This document shows positions 1 through 7,950 of a stretch of 64,000 nt of DNA, piece by piece. How positions within the stretch are numbered: position 1 is the first letter of the stretch; each line of letters starts with the position of its first letter. Made by a program: the position numbers and the translations under genes. The DNA comes from Chitinophaga tropicalis (GTDB lineage Bacteria > Bacteroidota > Bacteroidia > Chitinophagales > Chitinophagaceae), in NCBI RefSeq assembly GCF_009758205.1, contig NZ_WRXN01000009.1, forward strand, positions 124,001-188,000, read 5' to 3'. The notes under the pieces are model-generated. The model ran no database searches. It saw nothing but the letters and a program-made list of their open reading frames with translations, and was not told the origin of the DNA.

Positions 1-81
1 TACTACGCCCTGATATGGCTGCTGCGCCATGGATACCAGGCTGCCTGCAAGTAAAAAGCTAATAAGGATCGTCTTTTTCAT
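1..81 (-). CDS. Secreted protein, N-terminus only (cut by window edge)
   Basis: Reading the minus strand from an ATG at 81 gives 27 codons that stay open to the window edge. They start MKKTILISFLLAGSLVSMAQ, a typical Sec signal peptide with a positive start, a hydrophobic core and cleavage after an A-Q end. The start lies 15 bases after the stop of the SusD-like gene, so it is probably the next gene of the same operon. In such operons this position often holds a secreted hydrolase or glycan-binding protein. The rest of the gene is outside the window and no function can be given. Confidence 0.7.
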   Translation of the reverse strand, partial: MKKTILISFLLAGSLVSMAQQPYQGVV

Positions 82-96
82 TGTGATGTTTGGCTA

Positions 97-1554
97 TCAC
101 CAGCCAGGATTATTAGTGAGTAAATTATTGATGTCTATTTCTGATTGCGGAATCGGGTATAACGTGTCTTTCAATGCCGCGCCTGTTTTGGCAGGCAGCT
201 TTTTCAACGCATCATACAGGTAACTGCCTCCTCTCCGTGAAAGGTCAAACCAGCGCATACCTTCCTGTATAAATTCCTTCCTTCTCTCCAGGAATACAGA
301 ATCGCGGAAATCATCCTGGTTGAGTCCCGGCGTCAGGTCTGCTATCTTTGCACGGCTCCTCACGCGGTTGATAGCTGCATAGGCCTCTGCAGTAGGGCCA
401 TTCCGCTCATTCAACACCTCTGCCTGCAACAACAGGATATCTGCATAACGGATCACAGGGAAGTTAATGCCGCTCTGTGCCTGGTTGGTAAGAGGAGAAA
501 TGGAATAGTCAATGAATTTGGCAAACCTGGCAGGCGTGAATGTTACATATTGCCCTGTGGCAGCATTGTAAAGGCGGGTAAAAAAAGTAACGTCCCTGCG
601 GGTGTCATTGGCTGAAAATAACTGGTAGAGAGTAGAATCTGCCGGCTGATCTCCCGGGTATACAGCAGTGTTGAATGAAGAGAAGTTACCACTGCTCAGG
701 GATTGGGTACTGTTCTTTGCACCCAGGTTTGTTCCGAACTGAACGGAGAAGATATGCTCCTTTCCGTTCTTGGTAGCCTGCTGAAAAGCGTCCAGGAAGT
801 TTGCAAAAAGATCATATCCATAACCGCCGTTAATAACAGTATTAAGCTCCACCTGCGCATTAGGCCAATCCCTCCTCGTCACATATACCTTTGCCAGCAG
901 CGCATGTGCAGCCCCGCTGGTGGCCCGGCCAATGTCAGACCCGGTATATGTTTTCGGTAAATTAGCAGCGTCCGTCAGATCAGCTATTATCTGCAGATAG
1001 ATACTGTCTTTCGATGTTCTTTTCACTTTCTGTGCATTAACATCAATACTGACAGGATCATGCAGAATAAGCGGCGCATCACCCCATAAACGGACTACAT
1101 TGAAGTACAACAATGCCCTGATGAATTTCGCTTCGCGGATAAGGCGGGCACGCAGCGTAGTATCAAAGTCGATAGATGGAATATTATCTATCGCCACATT
1201 AGCACGACTGATACCAAAATAGATCTGCTGCCAGTTCTTCTTGATCCTGTCATTAGCCGGCACATAAGTAGCTGTGCCTAATGCCCTCACATCTGTATTC
1301 GTGTTGGAAGGACTAAAGATCTGGTCATCACTGCCGTTGCCGGTCAGCAGGTTCAGATTCCTTCCATACAACGGAAAATCTCCCGCCGCGTCTGTGTTCA
1401 GTGTGCTGTAAATGGCTGCTACGCTGGAAATAGCGTCTGCTCTCGTTTTATAGAACTCGGATGCTGTAACAATAGAATCAGGATTTTCATCCAGTTTATT
1501 GCAGGACAGGAACAAACCTGTTGCCAGCAGAAAAAGTATAATTGAATATTTCAT
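97..1554 (-). CDS. SusD/RagB-family outer-membrane lipoprotein
   Basis: A 485-residue surface lipoprotein that binds nutrients for its partner SusC-type transporter. The N-terminus is a lipoprotein signal with lipobox LFLSC and lipidated Cys18. It carries the SusD layout: TPR-like helices such as FIRALLYFNVVRLWGDAPL around residue 145, and the C-terminal SusD signature with RYADILLLQAEVLNE and NRVRSRA near residues 365-400. The terminal segment EFIQEGMRWFDLSRRG is also characteristic. It begins 11 bases after the SusC gene, so the two are cotranscribed. The substrate cannot be read from the sequence because no glycosidase is attached within the window. Confidence 0.95.
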   Translation of the reverse strand: MKYSIILFLLATGLFLSCNKLDENPDSIVTASEFYKTRADAISSVAAIYSTLNTDAAGDFPLYGRNLNLLTGNGSDDQIFSPSNTNTDVRALGTATYVPANDRIKKNWQQIYFGISRANVAIDNIPSIDFDTTLRARLIREAKFIRALLYFNVVRLWGDAPLILHDPVSIDVNAQKVKRTSKDSIYLQIIADLTDAANLPKTYTGSDIGRATSGAAHALLAKVYVTRRDWPNAQVELNTVINGGYGYDLFANFLDAFQQATKNGKEHIFSVQFGTNLGAKNSTQSLSSGNFSSFNTAVYPGDQPADSTLYQLFSANDTRRDVTFFTRLYNAATGQYVTFTPARFAKFIDYSISPLTNQAQSGINFPVIRYADILLLQAEVLNERNGPTAEAYAAINRVRSRAKIADLTPGLNQDDFRDSVFLERRKEFIQEGMRWFDLSRRGGSYLYDALKKLPAKTGAALKDTLYPIPQSEIDINNLLTNNPGW

Positions 1555-1565
1555 TGCGCTCGTAA

Positions 1566-4500
1566 TTAGAATGTAACATTTAAACCTGCCAGGAAAGCCT
1601 TGGTACTGGGATAAGCCCCGTAATCTATACCTTGCTTGGTATTGTCATTATCATAGAAATTCACTTCGGGGTCCAGACCAGTATAGCTGGTCCATGTCAG
1701 GATATTCTGGGCTGTTACATAGAACCGTAATTGCTTTGCATGCAGCCGTTCCACAATACCCTTTGAAAAACTATAGCCAAGAGAAAGGTTCTTCAGTTTT
1801 ACATAAGAGCCGCTTTCTACATACCTGTCTGTTACCTGTGCTACAGGAGCGTTGGTAGCACGGGCCACTTTCCCGTTGGGATTACTGTCACTATACCTGT
1901 CCAGTAATGTCGCTGAAGCGTTGAGCGACAATGTAGGGATCTCCATTTTCTGTTGCAGGAAGTTGAAGATCTTATTACCATATGAACCCTGGAAAAGGAA
2001 AGAAAGATCAAAACCTTTATAACTGAGTGTATTGGAAAGTCCAAAGGTGAATTTAGGTTGTGCTGTGCCAAGGTAGTGCTTGTCTGTAGTAGTAATGCTT
2101 CCATCCCCGTTGGTATCCACATACTTTGTATCTCCCACCTGTTGCGGAGCGCCGGCCAGCAAGGGTACTCCCTTGGAGAGGTCTTCTGCCGTCAGCAGGC
2201 CATTGGTATTATATCCCCAGAAGCTGCCTACCGGCAATCCTACTTTTACGATTACCGGAGAAACATATCCTGTTGGCGCCAGCGGGAAGTAATAACCTAC
2301 TCCTGAGCCCAGGCTCAATATCTTATTCCTGTTGGCAGCCACTACCAGTGTGGTTTTCCAGGTCAGCTCCTTTCCCTTTATGTTGTCTGAAGTAATGCTG
2401 AGTTCCAGTCCTTTGTTCTCCACACTGCCTACGTTCTGCAATACGCTTGCATAACCTGTGTACAGGGGAAAGGGTACATTGAGCAGCAGGTCTGTCGTTT
2501 TCTTGTAATAGGCGTCAAAGGTTATATTCAGCCTGTTGTTGATCAGCCCTACATCTATGCCCGCGTTATATTGTGTAGTGGTCTCCCATTTAAGATCAGG
2601 GTTAGCCACCTGTGTGGGAGCGATACCTGTTACCAGGGTGTTATTGAAATAATAGTTGGATGGAGAAAGCGCTGCCAGTGAACTGTATGGAGGTACTTCA
2701 GAGTTGCCTGTCCTTCCGGCTGACAAACGTACCTTCAGGTCATTCACAACAGGCTCCCATCTCCTGGCAAATTCTTCATTACCTGCATTCCAGGAAACGC
2801 CTACAGAAGGGAAATACCCCCAGCGGTTGTTAGCTCCCAGTTTTGAAGAACCATCAGCTCTGAGTGAAAGGGTCACATTATACTTATGCCGGTAGGAGTA
2901 ATTAGCTCTTGCCAGGTAAGAGTTGAGTGACGACTCATGCGCGTCAGACAGGGAAAGTACTGCTGTACCGGCATAGTTCAGGTTATTGAAAGAGGTAAGG
3001 TCATTCGGGAACTTCTGTGCGCTGGCTACTGCAGATTCATCTTTCTGATGCTGCATAGTATATCCTGCCAGTACATTCAGAAAATGTTTGTTGCTGAAAG
3101 CATGATCATACGTAAGCGTATTCTCATTGATCCAGGTAGTAGCGGTAAGATTACCTACAGAAGCATATCCCTGTGAGCCGTAACCTGTGGAGCTTCCACC
3201 CGGAGAACCTGCATAGCTGGGAGAATAGTAATTCTGTTTTGTATTTATAAAGTCTGCTCCTCCTGTGATCTTGAGGGTAAGGTCGCGGGTAAGTTTATAA
3301 TCTGCCGAGGCATTGCCCAGTACACGTCTCAGGTAAGTACGGTTGATAGTTGCTACTATATCCTGTATAGGATTTGTAGGATTGGCGGAGTAAGGGCTTG
3401 TTGTATTATAGCTCCCGTCATCATTACGGATCTTTGCCACCGGCGATACCTGTAACAGGTTGGCAAAGGCAGTGCTCTGGAAGTTAAGGCTGTTATATGC
3501 GTTACCGTAAAGCTTATCTTCTATAGACTGACTGCCAAATATATTGGTGGCTATTTTCAGCTTTTCTGAAACATTCCTTTCATAATTAGCGCGGGCTGAA
3601 TATCTTTTAAAGCCGGTGTTGAGAATAATGCCCTGCTGATCAAAATAATTTCCGGAAACCAGGTATCTTGATTTCTCGTCCCCTCCGGAAAAAGACAGCT
3701 CATGATTCTGGAGGCTTCCTTTCCTGAGCGCTGCATTCTGCCAGTCAGAGCCTTTTCCCAATGCGGCAAGGTCTGATTCTGTATATGTAAGCGGACTATT
3801 AGTGCTCTTGTTTATATCATTGACCAGGGCACCCCATTGTGAAGCATCCAGGAGGGGCAGCGTTTTGCGTACTTCCTGCTGTCCTGCATAAACATGATAA
3901 TTGACCTCATCCCGTCCTCTCTTACCCCGTTTGGTAGTTATAATGATCACGCCGTTGGCCCCGCGGGAACCATAGATAGCAGTGGCAGAGGCATCTTTCA
4001 GGACTTCTATGGATTCAATATCACTAGGATTGATGGTGGATAGTGCATTTACACTGCTACCGTTGGAAGCACCGGTATTAGCATAGTCATTATTATTATA
4101 GATGATAAATCCGTCTATCACATATAATGGTGCATTACCAAAGCTGATGGAGTTACCGCCGCGCACGCGGATGGTAGCTGTGCTTCCTGGCTGACCGGAG
4201 CTTTGGGTAACAGCAATGCCTGGTGCGGCTCCCTGCAGCAGGTTATCGAACGAGGCGGCCGGCTGGGAAAGCACAGCTTTTGAAATACTGGTTACAGAGC
4301 CTGTGAGATCGCTTTTACGTTGTGTACCATAACCCACTACTACTACCTCGTTCAGCTGGCTTTCTGTTTCCTGCAGCACGATCTGTAAGGGAGAGCTTTG
4401 CGCCTCTATTTCCTGTTTCTTATAGCCTATAAAGGCAGCTTCTACTATAAATGGTAATTTCTGGCCTGTCCTGAAGTTGAATTTTCCTTTTGCGTCCGTG

Positions 4501-4682
4501 AGTACCTGGTTGGTAGTGCCTTTGATTCTGACCAGGGCCCCGATAATAGGGCTTAATGTTTTACTGTCAACAACTGTTCCGGAAAGAGTAGCATTAATTA
4601 CAGGATCAGTGGCGGATTGCGCCCAAAGTGTTACAGGTGCTATTCCTGAAAGCCAGGATACTAGCAAGAGAACTTTTTTCAT
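1566..4682 (-). CDS. SusC/RagA-family TonB-dependent receptor
   Basis: A 1038-residue outer-membrane transporter that imports oligomers using TonB energy. Residues 1-22 are a Sec signal ending in WAQ. A carboxypeptidase-regulatory-like domain follows at about 30-110, then the junction LNEVVVVGYGTQRKSDLTGS and the plug at about 115-240, containing the family motifs LYVIDGF and SATAIYGSRGANGVI. The beta barrel follows and ends in the aromatic NVTF expected for Bam-dependent insertion. There is no STN domain, so direct FecR-type signalling is not expected, unlike the receptor at the right end of the window. Length and order fit the family. The divergent neighbour is the AhpD-like gene, across 510 bases. 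Confidence 0.96.
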   Translation of the reverse strand: MKKVLLLVSWLSGIAPVTLWAQSATDPVINATLSGTVVDSKTLSPIIGALVRIKGTTNQVLTDAKGKFNFRTGQKLPFIVEAAFIGYKKQEIEAQSSPLQIVLQETESQLNEVVVVGYGTQRKSDLTGSVTSISKAVLSQPAASFDNLLQGAAPGIAVTQSSGQPGSTATIRVRGGNSISFGNAPLYVIDGFIIYNNNDYANTGASNGSSVNALSTINPSDIESIEVLKDASATAIYGSRGANGVIIITTKRGKRGRDEVNYHVYAGQQEVRKTLPLLDASQWGALVNDINKSTNSPLTYTESDLAALGKGSDWQNAALRKGSLQNHELSFSGGDEKSRYLVSGNYFDQQGIILNTGFKRYSARANYERNVSEKLKIATNIFGSQSIEDKLYGNAYNSLNFQSTAFANLLQVSPVAKIRNDDGSYNTTSPYSANPTNPIQDIVATINRTYLRRVLGNASADYKLTRDLTLKITGGADFINTKQNYYSPSYAGSPGGSSTGYGSQGYASVGNLTATTWINENTLTYDHAFSNKHFLNVLAGYTMQHQKDESAVASAQKFPNDLTSFNNLNYAGTAVLSLSDAHESSLNSYLARANYSYRHKYNVTLSLRADGSSKLGANNRWGYFPSVGVSWNAGNEEFARRWEPVVNDLKVRLSAGRTGNSEVPPYSSLAALSPSNYYFNNTLVTGIAPTQVANPDLKWETTTQYNAGIDVGLINNRLNITFDAYYKKTTDLLLNVPFPLYTGYASVLQNVGSVENKGLELSITSDNIKGKELTWKTTLVVAANRNKILSLGSGVGYYFPLAPTGYVSPVIVKVGLPVGSFWGYNTNGLLTAEDLSKGVPLLAGAPQQVGDTKYVDTNGDGSITTTDKHYLGTAQPKFTFGLSNTLSYKGFDLSFLFQGSYGNKIFNFLQQKMEIPTLSLNASATLLDRYSDSNPNGKVARATNAPVAQVTDRYVESGSYVKLKNLSLGYSFSKGIVERLHAKQLRFYVTAQNILTWTSYTGLDPEVNFYDNDNTKQGIDYGAYPSTKAFLAGLNVTF

Positions 4683-5120
4683 TAATTTTGTAGTTATCGA
4701 TTAGACAATAAGATACCCTCCAGCGATTCTGTCGCTGAATTGTATTTCCAAAGCTTTGTTTAGTCCGGCCGGAAACTGTTGCCGCAGTTCCGGCCATTCT
4801 TTTTAATGTACCTCCACGCTACACGGGATGTTACGGTCGTTTTTCTTTTTTAATGACATAAATATGATTTTGAATTGGCAGAGAAAGGTGGGCTGTGCAG
4901 CCAGGGAAAAGAATTAGTATATCAACAACAACAACTGTCTGCCATATTGCTATAGCAGCATTGTTTAAGAATTATGGTTGATCCCTTTTTAGTCATATTG
5001 AATCCAAAAATAGAAAGTATTTATTAGTCTACCAAACTAATAGGTTATTAAATGTTAAAAAAGTTTTCCCTGCGCTGGATGCTACTTTTATTAGTACCCC
5101 GGAAATTTTTTTTAAAACCC
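4683..5120. other. Long divergent intergenic region
   Basis: A stretch without a credible gene between the SusC start and the ECF41-type promoter. It is A/T-rich near its right end. It contains a short CAA run near 4925 and a 7-bp inverted repeat at 5022-5042, annotated separately. The promoter of the SusC operon must lie here, but no unambiguous TTTG/TAnnTTTG pair was identified on the minus strand. Confidence 0.6.
5022..5042. promoter_or_regulatory. Inverted repeat, possible operator for the SusC/SusD operon
   Basis: TATTAGT and ACTAATA form perfect 7-bp arms separated by seven bases. The site is 340 bases before the SusC start and about 80 bases upstream of the ECF41-like promoter on the other strand. 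It could bind a dimeric regulator of either side. This rests on symmetry alone. Confidence 0.3.
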
Positions 5121-5147
5121 TGTCACGTTTTTTAATTCTCTACTGTC
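5121..5147 (+). promoter_or_regulatory. ECF41-type promoter (TGTCACG-N16-TGTC)
   Basis: TGTCACG at 5121-5127 and TGTC at 5144-5147 are separated by exactly 16 bases, 45 bases before the AhpD-like start codon. ECF41 sigma factors are reported to use TGTCACA-N16-CGTC. The same arrangement with the same spacing occurs at 7317-7343 before the operon that encodes the sigma factor. After the second element both copies continue TGTCATTCTG. Confidence 0.75.
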
Positions 5148-5192
5148 ATTCTGGTATAACAAACATTTACTGACAAATTTAAACTTATAGCA

Positions 5193-5651
5193 ATGACACC
5201 AAGAATTAATATCCAGGACATACCTAAAGGAATGATGGATTGCCTGATGAAAACCGGCGCTTATATCAGAAGCACTAACCTTGACAAGAAGCTGACCACA
5301 CTTATTGAATACCGTGTGTCACAAATCAACAGCTGCGCCTTTTGCCTGGACATGCATCATAAAGAAGCTATTCATATGGGAGAAAGTGAGTCACGCCTGC
5401 ACGGGCTGGCTGCATGGAGGGAGTTTGATTACTATACTGATAAAGAAAGAGCAGCGCTTGCATTTGCAGAAGTACTGACCAATGCCAATCACCAGGATGT
5501 GGATGATCAGACATATGCTGCATTGGAAGCTGTGTTTACGAAAGAAGAGATCATTCATCTTACATTGGAAATAACGATGATCAATACCTGGAACAGGCTG
5601 AATAAAACATTTAAGACCAAACCGGGATATTATAAAGTAGGACAGTACTAA
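5193..5651 (+). CDS. AhpD-like carboxymuconolactone decarboxylase-family protein
   Basis: A 152-residue cytoplasmic protein of the CMD/AhpD fold, likely a thiol-dependent peroxidase or alkylhydroperoxidase-type reductase. The active-site signature is complete: Glu39 in IEYRVSQINS, then CAFC with Cys48 and Cys51, and His55 in DMHHKEA. The length is usual for single-domain members. It has its own ECF41-type promoter, and CMD proteins are among the known genetic partners of ECF41 sigma factors (with oxidoreductases and epimerases), which supports it as a target of the sigma factor at 7951. A 21-bp stem terminator follows directly. The physiological substrate is unknown. Confidence 0.9.
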   Translation: MTPRINIQDIPKGMMDCLMKTGAYIRSTNLDKKLTTLIEYRVSQINSCAFCLDMHHKEAIHMGESESRLHGLAAWREFDYYTDKERAALAFAEVLTNANHQDVDDQTYAALEAVFTKEEIIHLTLEITMINTWNRLNKTFKTKPGYYKVGQY

Positions 5652-5695
5652 ATATTATAAATACCGGGGGCGGCGCCCCCGGTATTTATAATATT
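5651..5695. terminator. Bidirectional terminator, 21-bp perfect stem
   Basis: A perfect inverted repeat with 21-base arms (5651-5671 and 5675-5695) and a three-base loop. The centre is GGGGGC/GCCCCC, flanked by A/T-rich ends that supply a U-tract in either direction. It sits between two convergent genes, and the MocR stop codon lies within the stem. Confidence 0.85.
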
Positions 5696-7152
5696 CCTTT
5701 TAATATCCTGACTGCCTGCTCCAGCTCTTTTTCGTTCAATGATGCAAAACCTAATCTTGCCGCATTGTATTGAACAGCCGGAGAATTATGTTTAGTCCCA
5801 TCACTCATAATCAGGCCTTTCTTTGCAGCTTTCACTGCCACCTCCGGTAAATTGGCTGTCATGAACTTTGTCCATACTGACATACCACCATCCGGCACCC
5901 TGAAAGAAATATGTTCTCCCAGTTCATTATGTAACAAACTGCAGAAATGATCTCTCCGTTCTTTATATATTTTGACAGAGCGTTTGATATAGCGGGAGAT
6001 TGTGCCATCACTGTAAAGCTGTGCAATGGCATTTTCCATCAGGCTATCGCCCTGAGTATCTATATGCTTACGGAGATAGGTGGCAGTCCTGATAAAATTT
6101 TCAGGAGCTACTATAAACCCTATCCTGATAGCCGGAGCAAGTGTTTTGGTCAGTGTGCCGATGTACACTACACTTCCGTTGCCGTCAAGACTGGCCATAG
6201 GCATCATGGGCTTGCTGCTGTAATGGAAGTCATAATCATAATCATCTTCAATAATGGCAAACTTATATTTAGCTGCCAGCTGCAGCAGGCGTAATCTCCT
6301 TTCCGGAGTAAGCATTACTGTAGTGGGGTTATGATGATGAGGTATAACGTAGACCAGTCTTATCTTCTTCTTTTTGCAGAGCTTTTCCACCGCCTCTATA
6401 TTCATTCCTTCCTCATCTACCGGTACGGCATTTATCCTGGCTCCTACCTGCTGAAAAGTAAGATTACCGCTGAAATATCCCGGAGTACCAACAATGATAT
6501 CTTCACCGGGACTGACTATAATGGAAGCTGCCAGATAGATACCCATTTGCGCTCCCCGGGTAATGAGAATATTGTTTTTAGTAACCGGCAGGCCACGTGT
6601 ATCTGCCAGAAACGCCGCCAGCTTTTCTCTCAATGCTTCCGTTCCCTGTGCCCCGCCATACATCAGGTATTTCCTGTTGGCCGGTAAACGGGACAGGCTT
6701 CTCATAGTTCTCATCAGCTCATCAATTGGCATCAACCGGGGATCCGGAAAACCATCATTCAGAACCAGCGCTCCCGATGGCAGAAAATCATGTAGTGGCG
6801 CCGGCACTATTCTCTTTTCATCATATGAAAAGGCGGTTCCGGAAGGCAACGTGGCAATCCGGCTTTCTCCGGATATTTTTGCAGGCGTTAACAGGGGCAG
6901 ATCAGACCGCACAAAAGTTCCTTTCCGGGGAAGCATTTCAATCCACCCCTGGGCATCCAGCTCCTGGTAGGCTGCTACCATCGTCATCCTGTTAATACCC
7001 AGCAGTTCTGCCGCCTCCCGCGAACCGGGAAGTTTCAGTCCTTTCCTTAAACGGCCTTTGCGTATATTCTGTATGAAAGCATTCGTGATCTGCAGATATA
7101 CCGGTGTATCTGAATGATGATCCACTGTTACCAGCTCTTTTATCAACTGCAT
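5686..7152 (-). CDS. MocR/PdxR-type GntR regulator with aminotransferase domain
   Basis: A 488-residue transcription factor. Residues 15-80 form a GntR winged helix-turn-helix (LPGSREAAELLGINRMTM). After a linker, residues 130-488 are a fold-type I aminotransferase domain. It keeps the PLP lysine Lys336 in GTLTKTLAPAIRIG and the aspartate-rich IEDDYDYDFHY segment. Such proteins sense PLP or amino-compound ligands and act as activator or repressor; catalysis is usually lost. The gene is divergent from the ridA-sigma operon, so that operon or the gene itself is the likely target. A 9-bp inverted repeat lies just upstream of its start. The effector is unknown. Confidence 0.93.
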   Translation of the reverse strand: MQLIKELVTVDHHSDTPVYLQITNAFIQNIRKGRLRKGLKLPGSREAAELLGINRMTMVAAYQELDAQGWIEMLPRKGTFVRSDLPLLTPAKISGESRIATLPSGTAFSYDEKRIVPAPLHDFLPSGALVLNDGFPDPRLMPIDELMRTMRSLSRLPANRKYLMYGGAQGTEALREKLAAFLADTRGLPVTKNNILITRGAQMGIYLAASIIVSPGEDIIVGTPGYFSGNLTFQQVGARINAVPVDEEGMNIEAVEKLCKKKKIRLVYVIPHHHNPTTVMLTPERRLRLLQLAAKYKFAIIEDDYDYDFHYSSKPMMPMASLDGNGSVVYIGTLTKTLAPAIRIGFIVAPENFIRTATYLRKHIDTQGDSLMENAIAQLYSDGTISRYIKRSVKIYKERRDHFCSLLHNELGEHISFRVPDGGMSVWTKFMTANLPEVAVKAAKKGLIMSDGTKHNSPAVQYNAARLGFASLNEKELEQAVRILKGIL

Positions 7153-7177
7153 ACCTGGATTAGTTTAAAACTAAAAA

Positions 7178-7199
7178 CTGGATGATATACATCATCCAG
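7178..7199. promoter_or_regulatory. Inverted repeat upstream of the MocR gene, candidate operator
   Basis: CTGGATGAT and ATCATCCAG are perfect 9-bp arms around ATAC. CTGGAT also occurs as a direct copy at 7155-7160, and the 13-base palindrome TAGTTTAAAACTA lies between at 7161-7173. MocR-type regulators often use mixed direct and inverted repeats near their own promoters, which fits autoregulation. No binding data are implied. Confidence 0.45.
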
Positions 7200-7316
7200 C
7201 AAAGATATAATTTTGTGCCATAAACAGCAGGAATCAGAACCTGGAAGAGAATGTAAAAGAAATACTTCAGCAATCTATGGCCCGTTATGGGGTCTGAAAA
7301 ATTTTCCGGAAAAAGT

Positions 7317-7343
7317 TGTCACGTTTTCCACCTTCCGTTTGTC
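7317..7343 (+). promoter_or_regulatory. ECF41-type promoter (TGTCACG-N16-TGTC)
   Basis: TGTCACG at 7317-7323 and TGTC at 7340-7343, separated by exactly 16 bases. This is identical in elements and spacing to 5121-5147 and shares the extended TGTCATTCTG. It lies 138 bases before the RidA start and would drive ridA plus the sigma factor gene, giving positive autoregulation. A terminator-like hairpin lies between it and the start codon. Confidence 0.75.
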
Positions 7344-7415
7344 ATTCTGTTATAGAAACAAAAAAATACTATGCAGTCTGACTTTGGGATTAGCCGCCAG
7401 CTAAAATCTGATCAC

Positions 7416-7450
7416 AAAAATTGCTTTCGCCTCAGGGCGAAGCAATTTTT
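7416..7450. repeat. Dispersed hairpin repeat, copy 1 (in the ridA leader)
   Basis: A 15-bp stem with one bulged base, with arms AAAAATTGCTTTCGCC and GGCGAAGCAATTTTT, followed by a short T-run. It has the same core as the hairpins at 10946, 43448 and 49983. It is placed after the ECF41-type promoter and 31 bases before the RidA start, where no upstream plus-strand gene needs terminating. It could therefore act as an attenuator or a leader structure. Confidence 0.7.
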
Positions 7451-7481
7451 TGCATTATTCTACTTTCCGAAATTATCTACT

Positions 7482-7940
7482 ATGAAAAAATGGATCTTTA
7501 TGAGTACTATAGCAGCTTTGACAGCCACCAACAGTAATGCGCAACAGATCAGCAATCCACCGGGGCTTTTTGACCCAACTCCTTATGGGTTCTCTCATGT
7601 GGCAACGGTACCCGCCGGTAGTAAACTGATATTTGTAGCCGGGCAGGGTGGAGAAGAAAATACGGAAGGAAAGTTAAGCAAAGACTTTGCTATGCAGGTA
7701 GAGCATGCGCTGAATAATATAAAAACAGCCTTAACTTCGCAGGGCGTGGAAATGAAAGCTGTGGTGAAAGTAACCACCCTGGTAGTAGACCATGACCAGG
7801 AAAAGCTGAAAGCGATCATTGCTGCATTCGAAAAGGTATGGCCGGACAAAAAATTCCCTGTCAATACATTGATCCCCGTACCAAGGCTGGCATTGGATAA
7901 TATGCTGGTTGAAATTGATGCAGTAGCTGTAACCCGTTAA
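7482..7940 (+). CDS. Exported RidA/YjgF-family protein
   Basis: A 152-residue protein. Residues 1-20 (MKKWIFMSTIAALTATNSNA) are a Sec signal peptide. The mature part is a Rid-superfamily trimer subunit with MQVEHALNNIKTALTSQG, the KVTTLVVD strand, and a C-terminal VPRLALDNMLVEIDAVAV that keeps the conserved arginine near the active site. Classic RidA deaminates reactive enamine/imine intermediates in the cytoplasm; an exported version suggests another substrate. The ATG at 7482 was chosen over one at 7371 because it starts the signal peptide and because the leader hairpin lies between them. It is followed after 10 bases by the sigma factor gene. Confidence 0.88.
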   Translation: MKKWIFMSTIAALTATNSNAQQISNPPGLFDPTPYGFSHVATVPAGSKLIFVAGQGGEENTEGKLSKDFAMQVEHALNNIKTALTSQGVEMKAVVKVTTLVVDHDQEKLKAIIAAFEKVWPDKKFPVNTLIPVPRLALDNMLVEIDAVAVTR

Positions 7941-7950
7941 ACTATATTCA

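Noticed and set aside
7371..7481. Extension of the RidA protein by 37 residues
   Set aside because: It would place the dispersed hairpin in the coding region and put the signal peptide in the middle of the protein.
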